From the NCBI RefSeq assembly GCF_012911845.1, contig NZ_JAAXCU010000032.1, forward strand, positions 1 through 64,000: a stretch of DNA of 64,000 bases, given 5' to 3'. Each line of letters starts with the position of its first letter. Positions within the stretch are counted from its first letter, which is position 1. Positions 32,957-41,714 of the stretch are shown piece by piece. The stretch comes from Bacillus sp. RO2. GTDB lineage: Bacteria; Bacillota; Bacilli; Bacillales; Bacillaceae_I. Below the pieces are notes generated by a model. It saw only the letters and a program-made list of their open reading frames with translations. It did no database searches and was not told the origin of the DNA. A program made the position numbers and the translations under genes.

Positions 32957-34498
32957 CTAAGCCTTATTTCGGAGCAATGTTTTACGATACTCTTTCGGTG
33001 AAACATTGGTCATTTTTTTAAATACCTTGCTGAAGTAATTAGGGTCATGGTAGCCCACTTCAAAGGTAATTTCTTTAATACTCTTCTCCAAATCATTCAT
33101 GAGCCGTTTCGCTTTCTCCATCCTGCATTCTGTGAGGAAGTCGATATAGTTGATACCCTGCTTTTCCTTGAACATTTTACTAATATATATTGGGCTCAAG
33201 CCCACTTTCTGTGCAAGTGTATCGAGCGATATATCTTGATGGGAATGATCGATAATGTATTGCTTAATCTGCTGAATGGTGTCTGCCTCCAAGTGGTTGT
33301 AGTGGTCATCATAAGATCGTTTCATCTTTTCCAAGAGCTGCTTTGTTTCGGAACGAAGCTGACGATACTGTGTGGTTTGTACCGAATAAAGCGGCGTGGC
33401 AGTTTCCACTCCTATTTCATTCAGTACACGTGAAGTAATCCAAAGAATCTCTAGCATCCGTTGCTGGGTGTGCAATAAATTGGCCGCTTCTTTCTCAAAG
33501 CATTGAAGGATGTTCATGACATACATTTGAACATCTTCCCATTGGCCAAGCCGAATTAAATCAGCCAATTCTTTTTGCTGATTTTTGTCCAAATGACTTT
33601 TACGGACATCCACATTTGTATGTATATCTGCATAAAAACGATAGTTCGTCACAGCTTTAGTATCTAAAGTAGCCATGAGGGCATCCTGATAGGATTGTCG
33701 AACCTGGTCAAGAGAGCTGCAAACCTCCCCTATCCCAATAAACCAATCTGTATGGTGTCCTGTTTTAGCAATAGTTAAAACATCTCGTGCAAGTGTACTA
33801 GCTTGGGAACGGAAGGTTTTATCTGGCTGACGGAACACGATTATTGGAAGCTGATTCCCATAAAGTGCTCCTACCCATCCGCTTTTGTTCTGCCTGACTT
33901 TCTCCTTAATCAAGGAATAGTTGGATTCAGATCCTGATGGCAATAGGACGATCATGGCAAACATCTCATTCGTTGAGGGAATATCAAGCATCTCCATCAA
34001 CATGTCCACATGTACTTCATGCACGTGGTCGAACAACAGCTGTGTTACGACATCCGTCTCAACAAGAGTCAGGGTTTTTTCTAATGTCTCTTCCTGAAGC
34101 TTGTTTTTTGTTTGTTCAGCCCTTTCCGTTTGAATTTGCTCCAGGACTTTTCCAACTGTCATTCTAATTTCACTGATTTTACTAGGCTTCAGTATATAAT
34201 CTTTGACACCAAGTTTGATGGCCGCTTTAACATATCCGAATGTATCATAAGCGGTGACCATGATGAATTTTGTTTTTGGATGCCTGGCGCTGATTTGTTC
34301 GACAGCTTCTAGCCCATTCAATCCAGGCATCTTGATGTCCATCAGAATTAGGTCCGGGGTGTAATCGTCCGCCATTTCTACTGCCATTTTCCCATTTTTG
34401 GCCTGTTTGATTAGTAGGTCTGGAAAGTTTCTTTCGAGAATAGTTTGCATGCCTTCGCGTTCAATTTGTTCGTCATCTACAATGAGGAGTTTAATCAT
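32957..34498 (-). CDS. YesN-type response regulator (REC + AraC HTH)
   Basis: A 513-residue regulator. The receiver domain (1-120) has KLLIVDDEQIEREG, the phospho-acceptor Asp in LILMDIKMPG (about 55) and Lys in KDYILKP (about 104). A middle region of unknown function (about 150-390) leads to an AraC-type double HTH (about 410-510), with ISLDTLAQKVGLSPIYISKMF and ITFEVGYHDPNYFSKVFKK. It should be phosphorylated by the LytS-type kinase encoded just upstream and activate sugar-uptake genes, as in the XylFII-LytS-YesN systems of clostridia. AAGGAGT precedes the ATG. Confidence 0.92.
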   Translation of the reverse strand: MIKLLIVDDEQIEREGMQTILERNFPDLLIKQAKNGKMAVEMADDYTPDLILMDIKMPGLNGLEAVEQISARHPKTKFIMVTAYDTFGYVKAAIKLGVKDYILKPSKISEIRMTVGKVLEQIQTERAEQTKNKLQEETLEKTLTLVETDVVTQLLFDHVHEVHVDMLMEMLDIPSTNEMFAMIVLLPSGSESNYSLIKEKVRQNKSGWVGALYGNQLPIIVFRQPDKTFRSQASTLARDVLTIAKTGHHTDWFIGIGEVCSSLDQVRQSYQDALMATLDTKAVTNYRFYADIHTNVDVRKSHLDKNQQKELADLIRLGQWEDVQMYVMNILQCFEKEAANLLHTQQRMLEILWITSRVLNEIGVETATPLYSVQTTQYRQLRSETKQLLEKMKRSYDDHYNHLEADTIQQIKQYIIDHSHQDISLDTLAQKVGLSPIYISKMFKEKQGINYIDFLTECRMEKAKRLMNDLEKSIKEITFEVGYHDPNYFSKVFKKMTNVSPKEYRKTLLRNKA

Positions 34499-34540
34499 TC
34501 AGTTTGACTCCTTTCATTATTTGGGTATCCTATTTAACTC

Positions 34541-34667
34541 CTGTAGATTCCCCTTCAGGTGTTCGCTTATCCAGAGGACGGTGCTTGAGCCTCCTCGGCT
34601 TTGCCTGCGGGGTCTCACCTACCGTTATTCCTCGCAGGGGTCTCACACCTTGCACTGCAATCTACAG
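34541..34667. repeat. Terminal-inverted-repeat element E1
   Basis: A 127-bp element bounded by CTGTAGATT and AATCTACAG. The inside holds GAGCCTCCTCGG, TGCGGGGTCTC and TCGCAGGGGTCTCACACC, and imperfect internal palindromes. It is very similar to the element at 40218-40343 and related to the one at 37152-37276. It separates the yesN- and lytS-type genes. No reading frame; a MITE-like or structured-RNA repeat of a kind seen in Bacillaceae genomes. Confidence 0.88.
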
Positions 34668-34680
34668 GTAAATTCTGTTT

Positions 34681-36108
34681 TCAGTACTTTATTTTCAAAA
34701 TAACCTTTGTTCCTTGTCCTTGTATTCCTTTTATATCAATGACATCTTCATAGCCGTAGAAAAGTCGCAGTCGTTTTACGACATTACTGAAACCGATACC
34801 TGTTGAATGGCCTTCAGTAGGCAGAGGGGATTCTTCGTTTAAAATTTGAATGATTTTTTGCTCCGGCATCCCCATGCCATCATCCTCAATTTCTATTACT
34901 ATCCGGTTACCATCCACTTTGACTCGGAACCAGATGTTTCCTCCATCTTCCTTTGGTTCCACCGCATGAATGACGGCATTCTCTATGATTGGCTGGAGAG
35001 TCAGCGCTGGGATTTTCAAGTCTAGGCATGATTCATCGATATCCCAATGCAACTGTAGCCGGTCTGTAAAACGCGCCTTCTGAATGTCCATATATTGTTT
35101 TAATACTTGAATTTCATCATGAAGCGTTACAGAGCGATCTTGCCGTTTTAAGTTGTAACGCAGAATTCCCGCAACGCTTACCAAGAGATCACTCGTCTCT
35201 TCAGACCCTTCTAGATAGGCTTTTTTGGAAAGGGTATTTAAGGTGTTGAAAAGAAAATGCGGGTTGATCTGACTCTGCAGGCTTCTAAACTGGCTTTCTT
35301 GTAAAAGAATCCTACTTTCCTGAAGCTCTCGCTCAAGCGCTGCCTTCTGCTTAATCTCAGATATCAGGTTGTTAATATTAATACGCATTCGATCGAAAGT
35401 CCTTGCCAAAAAGGCAATTTCATCATTGGTTTCTATTTTTACCTGCTGGTCAAAATTCCCTTTGGATAGTTCATTTGCCGCTTTTGTCAGTTGAAAGACA
35501 GGCCGTGTGATTGTAAGAGAGAACCAGTAGGTGACAAGAAGCAATAGACAGGTGATCAGCAGCAGGCTCCAAATTCCGAGCTTAATAACTTCAGCGGATT
35601 GTTCAATGATTCCCCTGTAAAATTTATCAAATGTATTCAATTCTGTATCTATTAATGTTAAGGTCATTTCGGAAATATAGGTGGTAATTCGAGTGGCTTC
35701 TGCAAATTCCTGCGCGGAGGCCTCCGTATCATTTTCCGACTGAAACACAATTGATCTGTCGGTTGCTTCCACCAAGCTATCAATCAAGTTCATATAGTTG
35801 GTTAAGGTAAAGTCGTTTTCTGTGTTTCTTAAATGATATACGCCGTATTTTGCTTGCTGTACTTGTTCCTTGCTTGTCGCAAGCTTGTCTAGGCTGTCTT
35901 GTGTTGGATCAATGGTATAGTTATTCAAATCTGTAACTAGTTGTTGACTCGCTTTTGTCACTTCATTCATGCTCAGGTATCGTTGCAAAATATCGTTATA
36001 TTGTTTATGGGTTTTATGATTGTAATATGTAAGCGCTATCCAAATTGCCGACATAATCACCAATACTACCGTAGTAAGAGTTAGAATTTTCTTTTGGATA
36101 CTTGTCAT
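34681..36108 (-). CDS. LytS/YesM-type sensor histidine kinase
   Basis: A 475-residue kinase. TM1 (about 8-27) and TM2 (about 178-200) bracket an extracellular helical sensor of about 150 residues; HAMP (about 200-255) and a coiled coil follow. The His_kinase domain has LQSQINPHFLFNTLN (phospho-acceptor His near 283), and the ATPase domain has QPIIENAVIHAVEP, EDDGMGMP and GIGFSNVVKRL. Its start overlaps the end of the binding-protein sensor gene by 4 bp, so the two are coupled. In analogous systems the membrane-linked binding protein passes sugar occupancy to this kinase. The element E1 lies between its stop and the regulator gene. Confidence 0.93.
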   Translation of the reverse strand: MTSIQKKILTLTTVVLVIMSAIWIALTYYNHKTHKQYNDILQRYLSMNEVTKASQQLVTDLNNYTIDPTQDSLDKLATSKEQVQQAKYGVYHLRNTENDFTLTNYMNLIDSLVEATDRSIVFQSENDTEASAQEFAEATRITTYISEMTLTLIDTELNTFDKFYRGIIEQSAEVIKLGIWSLLLITCLLLLVTYWFSLTITRPVFQLTKAANELSKGNFDQQVKIETNDEIAFLARTFDRMRININNLISEIKQKAALERELQESRILLQESQFRSLQSQINPHFLFNTLNTLSKKAYLEGSEETSDLLVSVAGILRYNLKRQDRSVTLHDEIQVLKQYMDIQKARFTDRLQLHWDIDESCLDLKIPALTLQPIIENAVIHAVEPKEDGGNIWFRVKVDGNRIVIEIEDDGMGMPEQKIIQILNEESPLPTEGHSTGIGFSNVVKRLRLFYGYEDVIDIKGIQGQGTKVILKIKY

Positions 36109-37082
36109 TGTAAGTCTGCTGCTTTCCTAATTCTGATATCTGTCAAATAGCCATCTTTATTAAGCGGCACAGTTTCCCCGGTCAACCATTCCTTCATAAG
36201 CTTTACACTTTTTCTTCCCATTTCTTCAGGTGACTGTTCAATGACCCCATCCAATTTCCCTTCCGCTAACAAGGTCAGTGTCTCAGCTCCATCGTCAAAA
36301 GAATAGATATGGTACGGTTCTACCTGGGAGCGCTTACTTATCTCCCCAATCATCGCACCGACAACGTTGGCATTAATGGCGATGAACGCGTCTATTTCTG
36401 GCTCTTTGTTCATTACATCTTGTGTGGTGGTAATGACTTGTTCTCTTGTGTCATCAGTAGTCGCATGAATCATATGGATAGTATCATAAAATTTTAGAAT
36501 ATCCTGAATCCCTTCCATGCGCCGCTTTTGATAGTATTCCTGGTTCTTGTCATACATGACGACGACATTCCCCACTCTCCCCATATCAATCAATATCTGT
36601 CTTGCAATCATTTTCCCCGCTTCATACTGGTCAGAACCGACATAAGTACGTCGGATACTCTCCTCCATCGGCACATCATTTGCCACCGTAATAATTGGAA
36701 TACCATGGAAGCCTGCCTTCACTTTCGTCAATTCCTTGAATTCCTCTGAATCCAACCCCTGTATGATAATCCCATCCACTTTGGACTGAATGGCAATTTC
36801 TATGTCTTTTAGGAAGTCCTCTCGATTCTTTCCATAGCTCCCCCATACTTCAAGGCTCACATCACTTTGTTCTGCCTGCTTTCTGGCACCTTCACTAACC
36901 TTATCCCAAAAGGGCGTCTCCATATCTTGCGTAATAAGAACTAAACGATGTTCCTCTCTGCTAGAACTTAGCGCTTGAGGCAATTGCCAATCGGATTGGA
37001 AGATTTTTTGTGCGGATAAAAAAGTAAGATGACATAATAGAATAATAATGATACAAATTGCTAGAATTCCTGTTCTCCGCAA
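36105..37082 (-). CDS. Membrane-anchored sugar-binding sensor protein (XylFII-like)
   Basis: A 325-residue periplasmic-binding-protein-like protein. An uncleaved-looking N-terminal hydrophobic segment (about 5-24, no lipobox) anchors it. The two-lobe domain follows: LVLITQDMETPFWDKVSEGA, DGIIIQGLDS, IPIITVANDVP, YVGSDQYEAGKMIARQ and IYSFDDGAETL. Unlike transport binding proteins it has no Cys anchor and is coupled by a 4-bp overlap to the LytS-type kinase gene, the layout of XylFII, a sensor accessory protein. The start is TTG at 37082, with GGGGGAGGGGG about 9 bases upstream. The ligand is probably a pentose or related sugar. Confidence 0.86.
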   Translation of the reverse strand: MRRTGILAICIIIILLCHLTFLSAQKIFQSDWQLPQALSSSREEHRLVLITQDMETPFWDKVSEGARKQAEQSDVSLEVWGSYGKNREDFLKDIEIAIQSKVDGIIIQGLDSEEFKELTKVKAGFHGIPIITVANDVPMEESIRRTYVGSDQYEAGKMIARQILIDMGRVGNVVVMYDKNQEYYQKRRMEGIQDILKFYDTIHMIHATTDDTREQVITTTQDVMNKEPEIDAFIAINANVVGAMIGEISKRSQVEPYHIYSFDDGAETLTLLAEGKLDGVIEQSPEEMGRKSVKLMKEWLTGETVPLNKDGYLTDIRIRKAADLQ

Positions 37083-37151
37083 GAATGATATCCCCCTCCC
37101 CCAATAAGGCCACTGAAAATGTCTTTGAATTTAAATATTCTTTATACACCG

Positions 37152-37276
37152 CTGTGGATTTCCGCAAATGGCTTCGCTTTCCTAGGGGCGCTGCTGGAGC
37201 CTCCTCGGCAAGCCTGCGGGGTCTCCACCTAGCGCTATCTTCCTTAGGAGTCTTCGCCTTTTGCTCCAATCCACAG
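37152..37276. repeat. Terminal-inverted-repeat element E2
   Basis: A 125-bp element with ends CTGTGGATT and AATCCACAG. Compared with E1 and E3 (CTGTAGATT / AATCTACAG), the A-to-G change in one end is matched by T-to-C in the other, so pairing is kept. The inside shares GAGCCTCCTCGG, CCTGCGGGGTCTC and a late GGAGTCT. No reading frame. Confidence 0.85.
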
Positions 37277-37370
37277 CTCGAAATTACCAAATACTAAATC
37301 ATATCAGTTTTTCAGTGGCCTCCCCAATTGAGGTGTACTAATTTCATCATAGCACCTAATGAAAATAGTA

Positions 37371-37405
37371 CAATCCCTGGTGAATAACAGATTCAACAGG
37401 GATTG
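37371..37405 (-). terminator. Terminator-like hairpin after gguB
   Basis: CAATCCCTG pairs perfectly with CAGGGATTG around a 17-base loop, just downstream of the permease stop. The T-run is weak, so some read-through to the sensor genes is possible. Confidence 0.65.
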
Positions 37406-37424
37406 CCAGTTATTTATATTTTCA

Positions 37425-38597
37425 TTATCTTTTTTTACGTGTCATGACATCAAAGATTACCGCTCCAGCAAGAACTCCTCCACGAATCATGTATTGGTAG
37501 GAGATACCCACGCCTAGCAAATTCATCCCGTTGGATAGGGAAGCCATTACAACCGCACCGATTATGGCGCCTGTTACTTTTCCAACACCACCAGCAGAAG
37601 AAACCCCGCCCACATAAGCAGCGGCAATGGCATCAAGCTCAAAAAGAGTCCCTGCAGTTGTTGTTGCAGATTGCAAACGTGCTGTAAATAGAATACCAGA
37701 AAGAGCTGCTAGCATTCCCATTGATCCAAAAACTATATAGGTAATTTTTTTTACGTTAATCCCGCTCAAGTGAGCAGCTTCCGGATTACTTCCGACAGCA
37801 TAGATATGACGTCCAAGCACTGTTTTGGTAGTCAGGAAATGATAAACTACGACTACTAATAATATAATAATGACGGTCCAGGAAAATCCGTTATAGCCTG
37901 CTAGAATCCAAGTTATATAACCTATTATGGCGGAAACAAAGAATAACTTCAGTGCAAAAATCGGCTTGGAGACGACTTCAAAATCATACTTGATTTTATT
38001 TCTTCGGGTCGAGATCTCACTGTAGATGTAAAGTAAGATACCCACCAAACCAACTAAAAGGGATAATAGGTGCAAACCGTTTATTTCCACAAGTGAAGGA
38101 ATATAGCCATTACCAATCGCGTTAAAGGCATCATCTTGAATGATGATAGTACCAGTCTTCTCTGTCACTTGCAGCAAAGCCCCTCGAAAAATAAGCATTC
38201 CTGCAAGAGTGGCGACGAAGGATGGAATTCCAATTTGAGCAATAAGTACACCGTTAAATAGACCAACAGCAACACCTAATAACAAAATAACCGGAATCGT
38301 TACCCATACTGATACCCCTGCTTGTGTAAGCAAGATAGCTGCAATTGCCCCAAGGAACCCTGCCGCATATCCTACTGAAAGGTCGATATGGCGAATAACG
38401 ATAACGAGGGTCATCCCTACTGCCAACACAGCAATATAACCGGCAGAGTCCAGTAGGTTACTAATGTTACGGGATGACATGAACAATCCGTCTGTCATAA
38501 AAGTAAAAGTTAATATAATAACAAATAATGCGATATACATCCCATAATCTCGGATGTTTTCATGTATAAGCGTTCTGGCTTCATGTATAACATTCAT
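37425..38597 (-). CDS. gguB: Sugar ABC transporter permease (GguB/XylH type)
   Basis: A 390-residue permease of the BPD_transp_2 (RbsC-like) family with about 10 hydrophobic segments. Typical segments are MTLVIVIRHIDLSVGYAAGF (about 61-80), GIPSFVATLAGMLIFRG (about 118-134) and the cytoplasmic EAA-like loop GSNPEAAHLSGINVKKITYI (about 268-287). Length and pattern fit multiple-monosaccharide (GguB/MmsB) or xylose (XylH) permeases. It lies 12 bp after the ATPase gene in chvE-gguA-gguB order. Confidence 0.9.
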   Translation of the reverse strand: MNVIHEARTLIHENIRDYGMYIALFVIILTFTFMTDGLFMSSRNISNLLDSAGYIAVLAVGMTLVIVIRHIDLSVGYAAGFLGAIAAILLTQAGVSVWVTIPVILLLGVAVGLFNGVLIAQIGIPSFVATLAGMLIFRGALLQVTEKTGTIIIQDDAFNAIGNGYIPSLVEINGLHLLSLLVGLVGILLYIYSEISTRRNKIKYDFEVVSKPIFALKLFFVSAIIGYITWILAGYNGFSWTVIIILLVVVVYHFLTTKTVLGRHIYAVGSNPEAAHLSGINVKKITYIVFGSMGMLAALSGILFTARLQSATTTAGTLFELDAIAAAYVGGVSSAGGVGKVTGAIIGAVVMASLSNGMNLLGVGISYQYMIRGGVLAGAVIFDVMTRKKR

Positions 38598-38609
38598 TGT
38601 AATACCCCC

Positions 38610-40130
38610 CTATTGCGTAGCAAGCTCCATAATTTTTTCTTGGTCTGCTTGTTCTATATCTAATTCCCCTTTTATTTCTCCTTGGGCCATGACATAGACT
38701 CTGTCACTCATGCCAAGTACCTCACCAAGCTCTGATGAAATCATCACAATACTAAGTCCTTCTTCAATAAGCTTGTTCATCACGGTATAAATTTCAAATT
38801 TCGCCCCAACGTCAATCCCGCGTGTTGGTTCATCTAGAATAAGTAGTTTGGGTCCGACAAATAGCCACTTCCCAATGGACACTTTTTGCTGGTTCCCACC
38901 ACTAAGGTTTCCAACAAGCTGTTCTAAAGAGGAGGCTTTAATGTGAAGAGATTGTTTGTACTGTTCTGCGACCTTGATTTCCTCATTGTCATTTATAATA
39001 CCTTGCGAGGCTATCCCTTTTAAATTCGCCGCAGTGATATTACTTTTAATATCCTGTAAAAGGAAAAGTCCATCACCTTTTCTGTCCTCTGTTACATAAG
39101 CAATTCCTGCCTTGATTGCATCACTAGTATGCTTAAGGGTAGTAGGAGTGTTATTCCACATCATATCGCCTTGGATTTTGTAGGATTTGGCATTTCCGAA
39201 AATACTGAGAGCAAGCTCTGTTCTACCTGACCCCATAAGACCAGCAATACCAACGATTTCTCCTTTTTTCACGTGAAGGTTAACGTTTTTAATTACCTGT
39301 CTTCCAAGTTGCGGATCATAAGCCGACCAGTTATGAAGTTCCAGTAGGTTCTCTCCTGCTACTTCCTTTGTCCTTTTAGGGTATATGTCTTCAATTTCTC
39401 TTCCTACCATATTCTTGATAATGACACTTTCGGTTATTTCCTTTTCTTTAGCATCGAGCGTACAGATTGTCTTGCCATCACGAATGACGGTTGCTTTGTC
39501 TGCGATGCTAATTACTTCTTTCAGCTTATGGGAAATCATAATGCACGTTATCCCTTGATTTTTTAGTTCTTTTAAAAGTTCAAGCAAGTTTTCACTATCG
39601 TCTTCGTTAAGTGCTGCCGTCGGTTCATCCAAAATGAGGAGCTTAACTTCTTTACTTAAAGCTTTCGCTATTTCTACAAGTTGGCGTTTTCCGACACTTA
39701 AATCTTTTACAAGTGTATCAGGGTTAACTTCGAGCTTTACTTTCCGTAATAACCTTTTTGCTTCGACAATCGTTCTGTTCCAATCAATCACTCCACCAAA
39801 CTTCATTTCGTTTCCTGCAAAAATATTTTCATAGACCGATAAATCTGGAAACAATGCGAGTTCTTGGTAGATGATGGCGATGCCGGTATTTACACTGTCA
39901 CTGATTTTGTTAAATTGCTGAACATTCCCTTCAAATACGATGTCTCCATCGTATGTTCCAAAAGGATACACTCCGCTCAGCACCTTCATCAGTGTGGATT
40001 TTCCTGCTCCATTCTCCCCGATCAAGCAGTGAATTTCGCCTTTTTCCACTTTGAAATTCACATTACTCAGCGCTTTGACTCCTGTAAATTCTTTAGAGAT
40101 ATCGTTCATCTCCAGTATATAGTTGCCCAT
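38610..40130 (-). CDS. gguA: Sugar ABC transporter ATP-binding protein (GguA/XylG type)
   Basis: A 506-residue protein with two ABC domains in tandem. Domain 1 has Walker A GENGAGKST (about 38-46), signature LSVGKRQLVEIAKAL and Walker B LLILDEPTAALNE. Domain 2 has a modified Walker A (GLMGSGRTEL, about 293-302), signature LSGGNQQKVSIGKWL and LLILDEPTRGIDVGAK, as usual for carbohydrate importers of the RbsA/XylG/GguA class where one site is degenerate. It energises the GguB permease with ChvE as binding protein. A 244-bp gap with element E3 separates it from chvE. Confidence 0.94.
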   Translation of the reverse strand: MGNYILEMNDISKEFTGVKALSNVNFKVEKGEIHCLIGENGAGKSTLMKVLSGVYPFGTYDGDIVFEGNVQQFNKISDSVNTGIAIIYQELALFPDLSVYENIFAGNEMKFGGVIDWNRTIVEAKRLLRKVKLEVNPDTLVKDLSVGKRQLVEIAKALSKEVKLLILDEPTAALNEDDSENLLELLKELKNQGITCIMISHKLKEVISIADKATVIRDGKTICTLDAKEKEITESVIIKNMVGREIEDIYPKRTKEVAGENLLELHNWSAYDPQLGRQVIKNVNLHVKKGEIVGIAGLMGSGRTELALSIFGNAKSYKIQGDMMWNNTPTTLKHTSDAIKAGIAYVTEDRKGDGLFLLQDIKSNITAANLKGIASQGIINDNEEIKVAEQYKQSLHIKASSLEQLVGNLSGGNQQKVSIGKWLFVGPKLLILDEPTRGIDVGAKFEIYTVMNKLIEEGLSIVMISSELGEVLGMSDRVYVMAQGEIKGELDIEQADQEKIMELATQ

Positions 40131-40217
40131 CCTTTTCCCCCCTTAACAAAAGCAATGACAATGGCGAAATAGTGATAAAGTTGCCATCACTATTTCGCTA
40201 GGTATCTGATTTAACTC

Positions 40218-40343
40218 CTGTAGATTTCCGTTCCAGGTGTTCGCTTTCCGCGGGGCGATGCTTGAGCCTCCTCACTCCGTTGCGGGGTCTCAACCTATCG
40301 CTACCTCCCGCTGGAGTCTCACACCTTGCACTGCAATCTACAG
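40218..40343. repeat. Terminal-inverted-repeat element E3
   Basis: A 126-bp element with ends CTGTAGATT and AATCTACAG, nearly a sister copy of E1. The similarity extends a little outside the ends (ATTTAACTC before). It lies between the chvE stop and the gguA start in the sugar transport operon. No reading frame; strong internal pairing expected. Confidence 0.9.
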
Positions 40344-40374
40344 GGAAATGTTTTTTTAAAGAATTAACTTTGAC

Positions 40375-41484
40375 TTATAGTCCTGTAAATTCGCTTGCTT
40401 CGTAGTATTCAGAGTCAATTAGTTCTTGTTGTACATTCTCTTCTTCCACTACGATGACATCTGTTTGTTTTGCTTTGACTTCGACTTCTCCGTTATCGTA
40501 AGAACCAGTTGTTTCTGGAGTTTTGCCGTCTAGGATTTCTACTGCAATCCCCATAGCATCCGTCACTAATGTACGTACATCTTTAAATACTGTCATGGAT
40601 TGCTTGCCATCAATGATATATTGGATGGAAGCTTTTTCTGCATCCTGACCTGTTACTAAGTAGCTTGATACTTCCCCATCAGTTGCGAACACGTCTGCGA
40701 TAGAACGCGCTGTACCGTCGTTTGGAGCAAGTACCGCCACGTCACCTTTCATATCAGCACCCACTGCAGTTAAGTGTGTTTGTGCTTTGTTCTTCGCTTC
40801 GTTTGGATCCCAGTTAGTTGTTACCTGTCCTAGAATTTTACTCATTTGGTCACGAGTAAGTTCAGCTGTGTCTTTTAAAGCCTCCGCTTCACTGGAGTTT
40901 GCAATTTTGAACGTTCCGTCTGCAATTTTTGGTTGTAACACACTCCAAGCTCCTTCAAAGAAAAGGAAAGCGTTGTTGTCAGAAGCTGCACCCGCATATA
41001 GGTAAAGCGGAACGCCAGATCCTTGTACATTATCGATCAGGTATTGTCCTTGAGCAGCACCAACTGCCACACTGTCAAATGTCACATAGTAATCCACTGC
41101 ATCTGTGTTTGTAATTAAACGGTCATAAGAGATAACCGTGATTCCTTCTTTCTTAGCCGCTTCTACTGCTGCAGCTGCTGCATCTCCATCTTGAGGAGTG
41201 ATAATCAGCACTTCAATTCCTTTGTTGATTAATGTTTCAACGTTCTCTTTTTCCTTAGCGGAAGAACCTTGGCTAAAGAGGATTTCTGTTGTATAGTCAG
41301 AATCTTTCAATGCATCCTTGAATCGTTGCTCGTCCTGCACCCATCTTGGCTCATCCTTTGTTGGCAAAACAATTCCCACACTTACACTGCCGCTTCCCCC
41401 TGTACTGCTGTTACATGCCGCAAGCATAACTGTAAAAAGCATTAAAACCAGTAATAAAGACATAGCTTTCCAAGTCTTCTTCAT
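40375..41484 (-). CDS. chvE: Multiple-sugar-binding lipoprotein (ChvE type)
   Basis: A 369-residue binding lipoprotein. The lipobox is MLAAC (Cys23). The mature part matches ChvE/MmsE-type proteins: SVGIVLPTKDEPRWVQDEQR, YTTEILFSQGSSAKEKENVE, VISYDRLITNTDAVDYYVTFD, LYLYAGAASDNNAFLFFEGAW and VAVLAPNDGTARSIADV. It probably binds xylose, arabinose, galactose or glucose. It leads the chvE-gguA-gguB order. ATG at 41484 follows GGGGGAG; the upstream ATG at 41517 is less likely. A cre site lies upstream. Confidence 0.93.
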   Translation of the reverse strand: MKKTWKAMSLLLVLMLFTVMLAACNSSTGGSGSVSVGIVLPTKDEPRWVQDEQRFKDALKDSDYTTEILFSQGSSAKEKENVETLINKGIEVLIITPQDGDAAAAAVEAAKKEGITVISYDRLITNTDAVDYYVTFDSVAVGAAQGQYLIDNVQGSGVPLYLYAGAASDNNAFLFFEGAWSVLQPKIADGTFKIANSSEAEALKDTAELTRDQMSKILGQVTTNWDPNEAKNKAQTHLTAVGADMKGDVAVLAPNDGTARSIADVFATDGEVSSYLVTGQDAEKASIQYIIDGKQSMTVFKDVRTLVTDAMGIAVEILDGKTPETTGSYDNGEVEVKAKQTDVIVVEEENVQQELIDSEYYEASEFTGL

Positions 41485-41535
41485 TTGTTGCTCCCCCTTT
41501 GTTTTGGCTTGTTTCATTAATTTGATTACAACTTA

Positions 41536-41541
41536 ATTATA
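41536..41541 (-). promoter_or_regulatory. Candidate -10 box of chvE operon
   Basis: TATAAT on the minus strand, 52 bp upstream of the chvE ATG. The expected -35 region is a poor match (TACAAC) and overlaps the cre site, which fits repression by CcpA. Confidence 0.5.
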
Positions 41542-41559
41542 TGGCAGGGGTTAAAAGGG

Positions 41560-41574
41560 TTGTAAGCGCTATCA
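41560..41574. promoter_or_regulatory. Catabolite-responsive element (cre)
   Basis: TTGTAAGCGCTATCA matches the Bacillus cre consensus WTGNAANCGNWNNCW at every fixed position. It lies at the -35 region of the chvE promoter, 76 bp upstream of the ATG, so CcpA should repress the transporter when glucose is present. Confidence 0.85.
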
Positions 41575-41714
41575 CTAGCACTCTTTTGGTATTGTCTGTA
41601 CTTTTTTAATAATTGGGAATACTTCAAGAGGAATAATTTCTCTACTAACTCTAGTACTTTCATACAAGCACCTTCTACTAATCTTTCATTAATAATAGTA
41701 GGAGGTGATATAAA

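Larger units (their letters stand above)
37083..37424. other. Intergenic region between gguB-like and sensor genes
   Basis: A 342-bp gap. It contains the RBS of the sensor gene, element E2 (37152-37276) and the terminator hairpin after gguB (37371-37405). The stretch between E2 and the RBS is AT-rich and may hold the sensor operon promoter; I see no further gene. Confidence 0.75.

Noticed and set aside
34541-40343. Riboswitch or T-box leaders
   Set aside because: The three structured elements share terminal inverted repeats and lie between genes with different functions; no riboswitch core or T-box motif could be recognised.
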